Shown piece after piece: positions 32,803-45,046 of a stretch of 63,113 nucleotides of DNA. Both the position numbers and the translations under genes were made by a program. Below the pieces are notes generated by a model that was not told the DNA's origin, did no database searches, and saw nothing but the letters and a program-made list of their open reading frames with translations. How positions within the stretch are numbered: the stretch's first letter is position 1; every line of letters starts with the position of its first letter. Source of the DNA: Ectocarpus siliculosus (Eukaryota; Sar; Phaeophyceae; Ectocarpales; Ectocarpaceae); contig FN649741.1 of assembly GCA_000310025.1 (NCBI GenBank), positions 7,010,718 through 7,073,830 of the forward strand, in the 5' to 3' direction.

Positions 32803-35800
32803 ATGCTGCAGGTTGGCCGTGTGGTCACCATGGGCAAGGCAGCGGCAGGGCTGGCGAGAGGTTATTCGTACAACAACTGCTACAATGAAGACGGCCTGGA
32901 GAGCAGCGGGCGCCGGTGGCGGGCCTGGGAGGGACACCTTGCCAGGTGGGATGGTCAGCAGCAGTTCACAGCAGTTGCGTCTTGGACCCGGCAGGCTTGA
33001 AGCGCCGTAGGACATGCGGGCGTGTCCCTTGGTATATACTATTTTCAAGACGGCGTCCAGAAGACCGGCAAACCTGACCTTTGATAATACGGCGCATGTT
33101 TCCAGAAAAATAAGTAGCGTCCAAGGGTTAGGGTTAGAATGTAGAATGTTGTTGTTTGCAACTTCGAAAGAACACGTTCACGCGCACGAGGACTAAAACC
33201 TCCCTTGACTGGGACGGACGGGGTGTAACTTTTTTTTTTCTCGAACCATGAGAGAAGAGAGCGTCGGCATGGAATCGAACGAACAGATGTTACCTTGACT
33301 ACTTTTTACTGCCGTGCACGCGGAGCGGTGTGACGCGCTCTTCGAATGTCCGTGTCTGGGTAATGGTCCTTGTTGGTGAGCGCTAATCTAAAGTGATGAA
33401 AAAAAATGGGTGTCGGCCAACACCACAGACACAGATTATATCTACCCGAGCTACATGCATATCTCCAGAGGGCACACATGCATTTGTTGGCTTGCGCAAC
33501 ACGTCGCATGCGTCCGATTTTTGACCCATACTGCTGTACATGCGATATCTCTGGTGTGGTCGATTGTCATGCTTGCGTTTTCAGCTCATCGTATGATATG
33601 CATATGTCTGTGTATGCCTGGTATACGTTCTTACCGACCGCCTTCGCGAACGTTTTCTTTTTTAGCTACGAAATACAGAGGAGGTGTTCGTATCCCTATC
33701 CCTACCCTAACCTCCATCCCCACCTACTGAAACCAAGCTTAAGAATCTCAAGAAGGCTACTAGTTCTTACAGTACACTAACCTCGTGGTTTTCTGTCGCG
33801 CTCCCTATTTTGCTGTGTACGCTTGTTGCCCCCCCCCCCCCCGTCTGGGCAGGCTCTACGTCGTGAACTACGTTGCCGTCGCGGTGTTCGCGGCCTCCAT
33901 GTACCGCATCGTGCGCCTGTGGGACGGCTCCCTGAACCGGATGCACTTCTTCCCGCTCGCCGTGCCCTTCATCGGCGTCTTCGCCTCCATGACCTACCTC
34001 TTCGGCTTCTTCGGCATCAGCATCATCTCGGGCGTGATGGATCCCCCCTTCCTATCATCCCCAGCCCCCAGCCCAAAGGACAGGTCGGCGGCACCCGCCG
34101 CCGGCCCCGCCAAACACTTCTCCCCCACGGAAGAAGGCCCCTCGGACTACGGCCTGGACAAGCCGGAGGTTATCATCGTTGGGGCGGGGACGGCGGGGGC
34201 ATCGGCCGCGGCCACGTTCGCTCGACAGGGCCGCAAGGTGCTCCTGGTCGAGAGGTGCATGAGCGAGCAGGACCGGATCGTGGGCGAGCTGCTGCAGCCG
34301 GGGGGGCTCCGGGCGCTGGAGCGCCTGGGGCTGGACGCGTGCGCGAAGGAGGGCACGGACAGCGTGGTCGTGGACGGCTACGCGATCATCCGGTCCGCCG
34401 AAGCCGGCGGAGCCGCCGCCGCTCCCGGAGGGCGGCGGGATTCTGTGATGCTATATTACCCCGAGAGTGACCCGGAGAACAGGTCGGAACTCTTCGGCAA
34501 GGGCGTCAAGCCCGCCGCCGCAGCGACGGCGAAGGGCGGGGAGGCCGGCCGGCGGCCTTGCTCGCGGGAGGGGGAGGTGCCGCGAGGGAGAAGCTTCCAC
34601 AACTGCCGGTTCGTGCAGCGGCTGCGGGAGGCGGCGCAGGCGGAGCCGAACGTGAGGGTGGTCGAGGGGACCGTGTCGGCCCTCCTCGAGGGCGACGGTG
34701 GCGAGGTCGTGGGAGTTCGATACCGCGAAGCGGCAAAGGGAGAGGGACAGGAGGAGGAGGAGAGGGTCACCCGTGAGGTCCGGGCGCCGCTGACGGTGGT
34801 AGCGGACGGCATCTGGAGCGGCCTCCGAAAGTGTGCGAACACCAACCGGCCCCAGAAGCTGTCCACCTTCGTCGGGGTCCTCGTGAAGCACGCCGCGGAC
34901 GCGGCCCCGGTGCCGCACAAGCACTGCGGCCACGTCGTGCTGGCCCACCCGTCCCCGATCCTCATCTACCAGATCTCCTCGACGGAGACGCGGGTCCTCG
35001 TGGACGTCGCCGGCGCGATGCCCAGCGCCGCGGACGGCGGCCTCTCGGCCCACCTGAGGGAGAAGTCCGCGCCGCAGCTCCCGGCGATGTTCCGGCCGGC
35101 GTTCCTGGAGGCGGTCGCCCGCGGGGACGTCAAGTCTATGCCGAACAGGGCGATGCCGGCGTCGAGCGTTCACCGCCCCGGAGCTCTCTTGCTTGGGGAC
35201 GCCCTGAACATGAGGCACCCGCTCACGGGGGGCGGGATGACGGTGGCACTCAAGGTGTGTGTGATGGAGCGAGGAAGAGTAGCATGATGTACCGTTCGTG
35301 TGTGTTTTGTTGGACAGCGAGGGGGTGGGGGTGGGCGTACTCATTTGTTGCTTGCCTTAGTCATTTGACCATTGACCACGCGTCCCTTTCGAGACGGAGC
35401 ACCGTTCCTACCCCTACTAGAGACACCACCAACATTTGGGAGCTCTTTACGTTTCTGCCACAAACTCCATAAAAATTTCTTGCACATCTTATCCCCGTCC
35501 TCTTGGGCCTCTTGTGCCCACCATCTATCCCCAATTATCGCGATCGTTTTTTCGCTGTTGTCTAGTTTACCAAACTTGTCCATGTCACACCCTCTCTGTC
35601 TCATTTCCTCCTCGAGATCCTCTCTTTCCTCCCTGTACAACTCACACTCCCCGACTATGTGGGGTCTACTCTCCTCCGATTTGCCACATGGACATGTGTG
35701 TCTATCCTCCTCTTCCTCTCTCCTACGGCTGGTATACCTCTTCCTCCGTTCTGGCAAGTCCAGATCGCCTACTCGAAATTGCAATTTCAGCTTTTTCGCA

Positions 35801-38075
35801 CAGTCCATGGGGCCGTCCAAGTACGTCTTCATCCCTATCCCTTCTTTCAACTTCCCGTATATCTCCAAGCGGTCTTCGCTTCGTACAATCTTCCGAAGGG
35901 TTGCCTCCTCCCTACTTTCTAGCATCTCCTTGACTTTCGTCTTGAACCCCCCGAACCCTTCCGTGTCCAACATCTCCTCCTCGTCTCCTATCTCCTTCCA
36001 AACCTTCTCTACCACCTTGTCCCATCTGATTCCCTTCTTCCCTGGAGTCGCTTTTCCCCAAGCTGCCTTGTCAACCATGGCTGGTAGTCTATCGTCCGAC
36101 ATTCTACTTAACCTTGTACTGCCAATTCAACTTCTGCATGTCTCTCTTTGTTTTAAGAGAGTACATTCCCAATTCTGCTCTCAATACAGTGTTGCTCGTT
36201 GTACTTGAACATCCTAGCATTTTCTTGGCCGCTGCCATCTGCACCGTTTCCAGCTGCTTGACGGCCTTTTCGTTACCTTCCCATACCTCTCCTGCATACT
36301 CTAGCTTAGGTACAATCACATTCAAGAGAATACACCTCTTAATCCTAGTGTCTAGGTGTGGGTCCGTAAGGATCTCGTCCATCTTGCCTATCTGAGCTTT
36401 ACCCTTCCCAATCAACTTCGCTATGTGTGCGTCCCATGAGCGCTCCTTCGAAATCTCTACTCCCAGGTACGTATACTTGTCTACTACCGGTAGTTCTTCC
36501 TCCCCCCATTTCCATTTGAATTCTACAGGATTTTTCTTGTCTTCGTTACAGACCACTACTGCGCATTTTCCTACGTTCGCCGACAGTCTCCAATTTCGGG
36601 TGTATCCTACCGCCGCATCTATTTGTTCTTGCAACCCTTCTGGTGTTTCGGATACCCCCACGAAATCATCTGCAAACATCAGTCCGGACACACTCTTTCC
36701 CCCTACTTGGACTCCCTGTCTTACTGCTTCAACCGCCCTTATCAAATCGTTGATGTAAATCTTAAAAAGAGTGGGTGACATCGTACAGCCCTGTGCGACT
36801 CCTTGCAGTATATCCACGTACTTCGAAATTTCCCCATCCAACATCACCGCACTTCTTGTGCATTCTGTCATCTTTTTCAACATCCTCCACATTTTCCCCC
36901 GGATCCCGATGTCCCACATCTTTTTCCACAATCCATTGCGCCATACGGTGTCGTAGGCTTTTTGTACATCTAGGAAGAAACAGTATGCCGTACGCCCGGC
37001 GTCTTTCTTACCTTGGATAATTTTACTCAACGTATATACATGGTCTACACAACTACGATCTGGTCTAAATCCAGCTTGTCCTTCGCTGATCTTTTGTTTC
37101 CCCTCCAACATGTCTCCCATTCTATTGTCTATCATCTTGCCAAACAGTTTCCCCACTGTCCTCAGCAGGGTTATCCCTCTACAATTCCCCGGGTCAGTTG
37201 TATCCCCCTTTTTGAACAGGTTCACGACTACTCCTGCGGGGGGATGGGGGGGGGGTTGCAGGGCGCGTAGTGTGTTTTTGAAAGCAAGGTTGCTGTCGTG
37301 GTTGACCTTTTGTTTGCGTGGCTGAAGCTGTATACAGCAGCGTGTGGGCAATGTGTGGCCCGCGTTTCGAAGGCAAGTTTTCTCCGTGTTTGGCCTGCCA
37401 TGTGTACCCACACACAACCGCCCCCCATGTTTGTCATCTTGGCACGTGTTTTCTCGAACGACTCTTTCTTGTATGCTCAGAAGACAGCCGCCTGTCGTTG
37501 CCGATATGAAAATAATAAACCCTGCCGTGCGTGGTGCGTCGTTCCCCTTACACGCGACGCATCAGGACGTGGAGCTTCTCTCCGAGCTGCTGCGAGGAGT
37601 GCCCTTCCGGGACGCGGCCGCCGTAGCGTCGGCTGCGGCGCGCTTCCACGCGGGCCGTAGAGCCCACGCCGCCACCATCAACATCCTCGCCAACGCCCTG
37701 TACCACGTGTTCAGCACGCCCGAGGACCCGGCCTCCAAGGGCACCCGGGTCGACCTCCAGGCGGCTTGCTTCGACTACCTTAGCCTTGGCGGCTGCTACT
37801 CGGCCGGACCAGTCGGCCTCCTTTCCGGCCTCAGCCCCGTACCGTGGGTCCTGACGACCCACTTCTTCATGGTGGCGTTTCACGGCTGCCGGGAGCACCT
37901 CCTGCCGGTCCCTACCCCGGGGGGAGTGCTGCGCGTGTATCGGCTGCTCCACGTGGCGACGAAGATCATCATGCCCCTGCTGGAAGAGGAAGGGTCGACG
38001 TTCTTGGCCTGGTGGCCCTTCAGAAAAGCGATTCAGCTGGTTCTTCCCTGGGAGCACGAGAGATGGGAGAACTAA
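32803..38075 (+). CDS. Squalene epoxidase (squalene monooxygenase)
   Basis: FAD-dependent enzyme converting squalene to 2,3-oxidosqualene in sterol synthesis, normally on ER membranes. Exons 33853-35254 and 37566-38075 are firm: donor CTCAAG|GTGTGT, acceptor CATCAG|GAC. An exon 32803-32945 is phase-compatible (GCCAG|GTGGGA to GGGCAG|GCTC) but inferred; an internal ATG at 32830 is an alternative start. Together they give 684 residues. An N-terminal hydrophobic region (VVNYVAVAVFAASMYRIV and on to FGFFGISII) suits a membrane anchor. The FAD motif VGAGTAG lies near residue 158, and the second FAD-binding motif GDALNMRHPLTGGGM precedes the last intron. The final exon carries QACFDYLSLGG and the conserved C-terminus. 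A Gly/Ala/Glu-rich insert separates blocks in the middle. The last intron (2.3 kb) contains an antisense LINE. Confidence 0.9.
35330..37250 (-). mobile_element. 5'-truncated non-LTR retrotransposon (LINE) inside the squalene epoxidase intron
   Basis: The minus strand encodes a reverse transcriptase from the fingers (VVVNLFKKGD, NCRGITLL) through FADDFV (the YxDD-type catalytic motif) and a thumb/C-terminal domain ending at 35341 in a Cys/His segment (CPCGKSEESRPH). Frame 37250-36104 is followed, after a stop and a one-base frame change near 36103, by frame 36102-35341. The 5' half of the element (endonuclease and upstream frame) is absent, and truncation occurs just before the fingers in a G-rich stretch near 37240. 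The copy cannot be active. Its orientation is opposite to the host gene. Confidence 0.9.
35341..37250 (-). pseudogene. Reverse transcriptase, truncated and frameshifted
   Basis: Coding remnant of the LINE. RT motifs are in order: LFKKGD, GFRPDRSCVDH, DVQKAYDTVW, GVAQGCTMSP and FADDFVG. A stop codon at 36104-36106 plus a frame change separates the RT core from its last 250 residues. The C-terminal part includes GMKTYLDGPMD, a Cys-x-Cys/His motif near residue 125 of the second frame, and the end GRVVNGQMTKASNK. Confidence 0.85.
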
Positions 38076-39312
38076 TAGCTATACATACCTCCACGCCCGC
38101 CCGGCACGCGAAAACACCACCGGGGGCGATTTTTGCTAGAGAGAACCGTCTACATGGGTTTTACGCCAAGCTTTTTCTTGGAGGACGCCTGGCTGGCGTT
38201 CACGTGCGCGTTTTTCGCACGCGAGACTTACGACATGGATGGAGGAGTGGAATGAACCGGATTTATCTGCCGGGCGGAATAACTAGTGCACTATTAGTAA
38301 TATCGGCATAGTGGTCGATCGTACGGTATGTCTGTTGGACAAACCGCTCGTGTCGCTCTAGAATCAGGGTTAAGAAGACTAGTTTGTTTTAACGCTCTGG
38401 GCGGAGGGTGGTCTTCATGAGGGGGGCTTGCCTTTCCTTCTTGTAGGTTTTTAACACGCGGTGTGTGTGGTGTGCCAAGCTTGGCTACAGACTCCCGAAA
38501 GAGAGAGTGGTCGCGAACGAACATGGATTTCGTACTCCATCTCCGTCGGGCATGTTTTGTTTTGTTTTTCAGTCTCGGTTTTGTTTCGAAGTTTGTTTTG
38601 TCGCTTAGGACATTTACGCATGCAGGGGGAGCCTCACGTGCACGAGGGATATTTGTGTGTGTGTGTGTGTGTGTTTTGTTCTGCCGCCGCTCGTGTCGTG
38701 GTGATGACGTTTTCAATTGTCGTGCAAGGATTTTTCTAGGTGCCACCACTAATACGAAATTACCCGCTCTTTCGTGCATGGATGTAGTTAGGGCCGCTAC
38801 AATAATATACCGTCGTGGCCGCCTCTGGGGGCGCTAAGGTGCTTCTTAATGTTAATTTCGTTGTCCCTCCATAACTTTTGACTGAAGTGGAGAACAAAAA
38901 AAAAAATAACATGTTATTAACGCCCGCGAAGAGGCGCAAAAGAGTAGCGAGTCGGAAAAAAAAAAAAAAGGGAAAATTATGCCTTTCGCCGGGGCTCGAA
39001 CGTTAGTCCTGGGTCATTTTTGCACCATTTTTGTTTTTTTTTGCGTCGATTTTTTTTTTTTCATTTTCTTTTTTTTGGTTGCAAACATGCGTCACGTCGA
39101 GTAAAACACCCCCAAACACCGCACAAACGCAGGTACCCTTCACCTACTGTACTGTATCACCCTACAGCAACTTTTGGCAACGAGCAACCGCACAAAATAC
39201 GTGTATTCACACAAAAAAAAAAAAAACAGGTAAAAAAGCTGAGAAAATGTGGCGAAAACAGGGGGAAAAAAGTCAGTGCTGGACAGCACAAGGAATACAA
39301 ACGCATGCCTCT
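38076..39312. other. No gene recognised
   Basis: 3' flanks of two convergent genes (squalene epoxidase and the DDE transposase). It contains a GT microsatellite near 38650-38672, several long A and T runs (38890-39070), and on the minus strand a B-box-like CGTTCGAGCCCC followed by T runs near 38960-39003. Confidence 0.45.
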
Positions 39313-42300
39313 CTACTTCCTCCACGTGTTCGGCGTCGGGCGCCTGTGGGACTTGAATTTCTTGTAGATCTCCTTGCCCGTGGGTCCAAGTGCACGTGCC
39401 TTCAGGTACACGAGGGCATGCGTGTAAGCCTTCTTGCAGTAAGCCTGGACTACCGCAATGGCCTGTCTATCCTTCTCCGGTCTAAAGCTCAACGGCACGT
39501 TTTTGCGCAAGCATTCCATCGAATATGTGCAGTTCTGGCGCGTCCAGTCCTTCGCACGGCCCCAAACGAGCTCGATGGGGTTGCACTCGCAGTGGTACTT
39601 GGGGAGCATCACGCAGACTCCCCCGTGCCGCCGCATCAACAGCACCAGACTAGAGTCAACTTCCTTGAAGTCTCGCTGCTCTCCCAGAACATGCTCCATG
39701 CTCATGCTGAGGTCCTTCTTCTCGCCCGTCCCCCCCAACTTCGACATGCCCTTCTTCAGCAACCCCCTCTCGAACAAGATCTGCCGCATCCCCTTCAGCT
39801 TCCCGACATACTCCGACGGTCGGAGGTGCTCGGCGTAGAAGGGGGGGTCGTCCCCCCTTTGGAAAACCAAGTGCTGTGTCGTGCCAGCTTTGAGGAGTGG
39901 CGTATCTTCCAGAATCGTCACGGCATCCATCGCCGCAAGCTCTTCTCCCTTTCTCACTCCACCGAAACCCACGTTCATCCCGCTCACCCTTGGCGCGCCG
40001 ACCTCTAGGCAGTCATGGCAGGACGACCAGTCGAACAGGCACACAGGCTTGTGGTTGGGGTAGAGGACGGCCACCACATCCAGGACGTCGTTCGTGTGGT
40101 CCAGCATTTTCAGACCGGTCCAGTAGCCCTCCTTGTTCTTGCCGTACTCGAAGAGATGGAAGGACCAATAGTTGCCGTCGTCGTCGACATGCAGCATGTC
40201 GATTGGCCGGTACTTCTCTGGTTTGATGTTCTCCCCTCGTCTAGCTGCAGCGGCCGACTCACGGCAACGTTTCTTCCGGTTGCTCTCGGCCTCAGCTACC
40301 TGGCTCGGCGACGCCGAAAAGAAGCCAACGTTGTGGATGATCGTTCCTGACACCATGATGCCCTGGCCGGGTGACTTCTTTATTACCACACGCTGGTCTT
40401 TCCTGAACCACGCCCACTTCTGGTCGTCGTTGGCTGCCGAAGAAAGAAGAAGAAAACAGGGGCGGCCAAAAAAAAAAGAATCAGAGAGTGCAACAAAAAC
40501 GTTCAGTACTCTGCTGTAATGTACAGTACTCCTACACAGTACTGCTGTATGTGCGAGACCACTGCACACAACCCAACCTTGTCGAAGTATTTTTGCAACT
40601 TTAACTTCACGTGGTGGACGACAATTTTTGCATTGCTCTACAATATTTTTATGTTTTGACTTGACTTCCCACTAACCTCGGAAGATGCTCTCGTCCTGGT
40701 AGAGAAGCAAGGCCTTCTTCCCGTCCGGGTACGTTTTCTTGCTCTGTACTTTAGCTTGCAGGTCAGGCGACAGGTCCGCCAACGCCGATTGTAGATCGTC
40801 GACACTCACCCAGACACCGTCACCTTCCTGCATGCGGTCGGCCTCCGGCACTTCGTTCACGTCAATGCCCCAGGCCTCGGCTTCCTCGTTCGGCACCGGA
40901 ATCCACACGTCCATGCGGTCGCGAGCGTCGAACAGTTGCGGCAGAAAGTCGTTGTTCCGGTACTTGAGGGTCTCCGGGTCGTCGTGGCCGTCGAAGTAGA
41001 GACCCTTTTTGGCACCGTGGTACTCGCACCCTAGCTTCTTCAGCCATGCCGTTGCTGTAGACAGGGAGATGAAACGCTTCCCGGGAACGGGGGGCTCGCC
41101 ATCTTTCTCTGTTGGTTCTTCCCGCCGCACTCTCAAGCCGTCGAAAGGGTCGAAGTCCTCCGTCTCCAGCGCCTCCAGCTTGGGCATGATGGTCTTGTTG
41201 ATCCACTTGCGGAAATCTTCTGCCGTCTTGTTGGCTTCACCGCTCAGTATGCCGCAGTTGTCCAGCATCCACTGCTTCACCAGCTTTTGGATGCCTTCGT
41301 CGAGCTCCAGGAGAAAGGTCCGCTGGAAGCGACCTTTTTCTGGCGGCTTGATTTTGCCGCGTGCTAGAAAACCATGCTCCCAGTCGTTTACGGTTCCAAT
41401 GCTTCGTCTGCCCACTCGTGCGGCAGCTGCTAGCGCATCGGTGCGGTTGACCCCGTCTTGCTGGAGAAGGTACAGATGGAGCAACGTCATGGCCTGTTGA
41501 ACCACGTGGGCCAGCTGGTAGTTGGACAGGGCAGCCCCCGGTGCGCTCGCCTCGTCCTGTGGAGAATGCCGGAGGGAGAGAGCGAGGGTGTGGGGACGGG
41601 GGGGTCAAACAACTGTTGTCGATGAAATGAACGTTACAGTATTGCTTTCGGATGTGCACTGCACAGCAGAGGCGCCCATGGTGCTGGGCGGACGCAGCAG
41701 CAACTTAACAGCAGTGTTTTACAGCAGTATACTTATTCGAGTGGTGACACTGTACACAGCAGTACAGTGGTTAAAGGAGAAAGTAGTTTGCGGCAGTACA
41801 TTACTGCTGTACAGCAGTTCTTTACACACTCAAAAAAAACACTCACATCTTCCAGTGCCGCTGCCGCACTGATGGCCTTCTGCGCATCCCTCAACACGGT
41901 ATCAAAATACTCGATGCTGTCCGCGCGAAATTCATCCGCCGCCGCCTCAACCGCCCGTGCTCTGAGATCTGCCTCGCGAGCACGCTTGATCTTTTTTCTA
42001 GCCTGCGATGTGTTGTACGTGCCCTTGTTCATGTACCTCTTCATCGCCTCATCGGCCATCTCAGGCTCAGTTGCCTTCCACGCCCGCAACAATTCTGCCA
42101 GCGTCCCAGCTTGAAGTTCGAGTGCGCCTGGAAAGGCTTTGACGAGCTCCTCGCGCAGCATGGTAGCTCTTTCTCGCCGGGCCCTCTTTCCTAGGCTTCC
42201 TTTCTTCCTCCCGGCGCCCTCTCTGGCGCCGCCGCACCCTTCTCGCAACCTTTCGGCGCCTCCAACACCAGGTTCTTGAAGAGAACCAGGTGCGGGAGCT

Positions 42301-42629
42301 GCAAGTCTGACACCCGTTGTAACCCGGGAGGGTGGTTGCTGGATCGCTTCATGCTGGATGGTCTTTGCTGCAAGGTCTAACCATGTTTGCGCTGTGATGG
42401 TTCTGCATGCTTGAGACTCGGCGGCTCTGTCTCTGCCACGTGCACTCTTCGTGGTGAACGTCCGGCTGTGCCACTGAAGTAACGGCTGGCCGGCCTGGCT
42501 GCTGTGTCTTGCTTTCAGACCAATGCGGTACTTTCGTGGAGCCCCTCTGTGCACCTCGAGTTCTCCGAGCTCGTACTCAGCAGGCAGAGTTCCCTTCACA
42601 TGCAGCAGCGCATCTGTATCGGGGTCCAT
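39313..42629 (-). CDS. DDE superfamily transposase of the IS630/Tc1-like lineage (927 aa, three exons)
   Basis: Exons 42629-41847, 41556-40677 and 40433-39313 join exactly (donors GAAGAT|GTGAGT and CGAG|GTTAGT; acceptors CCACAG|GAC and GGCAG|CCAAC), giving 927 residues without a stop. Residues about 310-340 resemble a helix-turn-helix (ALAAAARVGRRSIGTVNDWE). The catalytic triad is visible as D549 in YQDESIF, D689 in LFDWSSCH and E842 in CNPIELVW, the layout of the large eukaryotic IS630-like transposases also common in fungi. The first exon is Arg/Lys/Ala-rich and may bind DNA. The frame is intact, so this could be an active or recently active gene. Terminal inverted repeats were not identified, so element borders are unknown and domestication cannot be excluded. 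Intron 1 is full of TACTGCTGTA-type motifs. Confidence 0.85.
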
Positions 42630-45046
42630 GGTCCCGCCCAAGATCTGTGGCAAAAGCGTACCCTGCACGCCCTGAGAAATTTGAAATTTTCCTCTGCTAT
42701 GCAGACGCTCGGAGGTTCCAACCAAACGTTTTTAGAACCCATTTTTTGCGGGGATTCCAAAAATGGAACTTTTTTTTGCGGCAAAAAAAGTCTTCGTCGT
42801 CGATTGCGCGTTTTTCCTATTTCTCGCCGATTCTATGAAAACGGCCAACCCAGCGTAGCTCGTGCCCATCTAATTTGCCGCAGCCAAAAGTGTGTTCATT
42901 CGAAAGCTCTCGTTCATAGCTTTCACATGATATATAGTTTGCTGTGTGAATCGTCTGCATAGTGGAGATATTAATCAATTGTGCCTGGGCTGGGGGCCGG
43001 AAAAATACCACTGTATAATAGTGTGGATTGTTTCTTCTGTCGTGACGTTCGTTCGTTTTGTTTATTTGTCGTCGTGTGTTGTGTCGGTGATCTAGGGTCG
43101 TGCCGTTGCCCTTGGGGACTTGTCAAAAATTGTGAGGCAACTTTATAGCTCAAGAGGTGTGCACGTTTGTTTGTGTCCGCGCATCTTGACCCAAACACAT
43201 AGTCTGGGCCCGCCCCCAGACGAAAAATTATCAACAATAAATGCCCGCTTCGAAGCCAGAGACCAAACGCTGCCAGCAGGACTTACGACTGTTCACCACA
43301 AAATATGTTAACATGACAAAAGTACACATGAACCACTTGCTGTGGCGGATCGTGTGTCGGTGTGTCCCTCAGAAGACATGAGTGGTCAAAACATGACCCT
43401 TCATTTAGCCATCAACACGAGGCTACCCACATTTCCACATTTTGTCCGGGGGCGCAGACCTCCTCTTACAGTGGTATTGGGAGGTCCATTTTTTGGTAAG
43501 GCGTTCTTGTCGCGCGCGGCTCGCGAATATCCACAGCTCACAGCTCACGCGGAGACGCGGAGCATCCCCGCCATACAGATAGCTGGCCCTGAGCTCAAGA
43601 GCAAGCGCCATCCCGTTTCACATGTGAGTTTCTAGGTTGCCGTGAAGGATTAGCAGAGGAAGTTCTCAACCAGGAAAAGTCCTGGCGTTTCTGCGTGTGC
43701 TGACTTCGTGGATGCCGTTTGAGATTGTGAGAGGATTAGTCACCAATGTCGCACCTGCCCATGTCAAGCAATGTGGGGTAACTTGACCGCTGTCCGTGAT
43801 ACCCACACAGCTGACACAGCCTTCGCCGTGTGTTTCGCTATACCCAAGCTTAATCGCAAGTTTGTCACACATAAATCGGAACGGTCACCTGCTGGGCTGT
43901 GTTGTTTTGGCGTAGACTTGCTGGGTCGAGTGAAGCCCCGAGAGCGTCGCATGTTTCCGTGCACTGCTGTATTGCGTAATTTGTAGTCTACCAACAGCAG
44001 CGATTGCTGTACATGTCTTGATCGGTATTCGAGCGAGACAGAGAAATTTCAAGGTGTGTTTAGGTGGGGACGCATCACCCATACGATTGCTCCACTTTCC
44101 CTTGGCAAAGTACATGTAGCACCACGTATTCGTTTAGCAAGCAAGTATCCGGGTAGTACAACACTACAACGTTTACTCTGGTCTGGAGACCGGCAGGCAA
44201 TGGTAGCCACTAGCCAGGCGCCCTAGGGTGTGCGGCTGAAACAGCTCCTGGCATCCGACTTGCTCTGCCTCGTTGCTGCTGTCGCCCCTGCCCTCAGTAG
44301 GAGGAGTGGTAACGGCCACACTGCTCTAGCCAGCTCCCCTAATAGCACTGCCCTGCCTGTGCCTTGGCCGCTTGTACATCGAGCGGCTACACATGCAACG
44401 CATTTTCATGTCGTGTGGACGGCGAACATACGGATTGGTGACAAACAGCTCGACGCAATAAATGAATCGAGCTGTGGGGGGAGGTTTCCTAGCTCATGTG
44501 CCCAACATCATTCTCCTGCTGTTCTTCATGTTGCACAACACAGACGCAGCACCGTGGCTGCCTCTGAAATACTTCCAAGGTTCGGTAGGGTATTGGAAGT
44601 GCCACGCATTTCACAGAAGTATCCGGTAGGGTATCGGAAGTCTCACAGAACTCGTCTGTAACGTTCTGTAGGGTAAATACCCGGAAAAATACCGCCGATA
44701 CCTCCTGCGGGTACCCTACAGAACACACCCTTTTGAAATTTCGTTGCCCCCCTCTGCGGAAAGTCTACCGTTGGTTGCGTGGGGTCGGGCTGACCGGCGA
44801 TCGTCATCTTTTTCAACTCTCGCGGGGTGGCCCCAGGGTTTGCTTCTTTCTCGCTGGGCCAGAACTACCCTGTCACATCTGCCTTTGTTGGAAGCACCAC
44901 AAACAATCACATAACACATTCGTAAACGACAGGCTCTTAGTACACCCTCCCTCTCAGCATACACATGACGAAAACGCCCAAATACACCGATCGCGCCGCC
45001 ACCCCATCGGCAGCTCTTCTCCTAGTCCGCAACACGCAACGTGAAC
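42630..45046. other. No gene recognised
   Basis: About 2.4 kb between the divergently transcribed transposase and PUS7 genes. It must hold their promoters, but no motif stands out. A 13-bp perfect hairpin lies at 44663-44724. Confidence 0.45.
44663..44724. repeat. Hairpin-forming inverted repeat
   Basis: GTTCTGTAGGGTA (44663-44675) pairs perfectly with TACCCTACAGAAC (44712-44724). Just upstream, CGGTAGGGTAT-GGAAGT occurs twice (44583 and 44624). Confidence 0.7.

Noticed and set aside
32235-32888. 217-codon plus frame and a Cys-rich 137-codon minus frame upstream of squalene epoxidase
   Set aside because: No recognised domain; the plus frame overlaps the inferred squalene epoxidase first exon in another frame.
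34451-35344. 297-codon minus frame
   Set aside because: Antisense shadow of the squalene epoxidase exon caused by high GC.
38840-42960. Terminal inverted repeats for the DDE transposase
   Set aside because: T-rich and TGCG-containing stretches on both sides look vaguely alike but no convincing inverted match or TA duplication was found.
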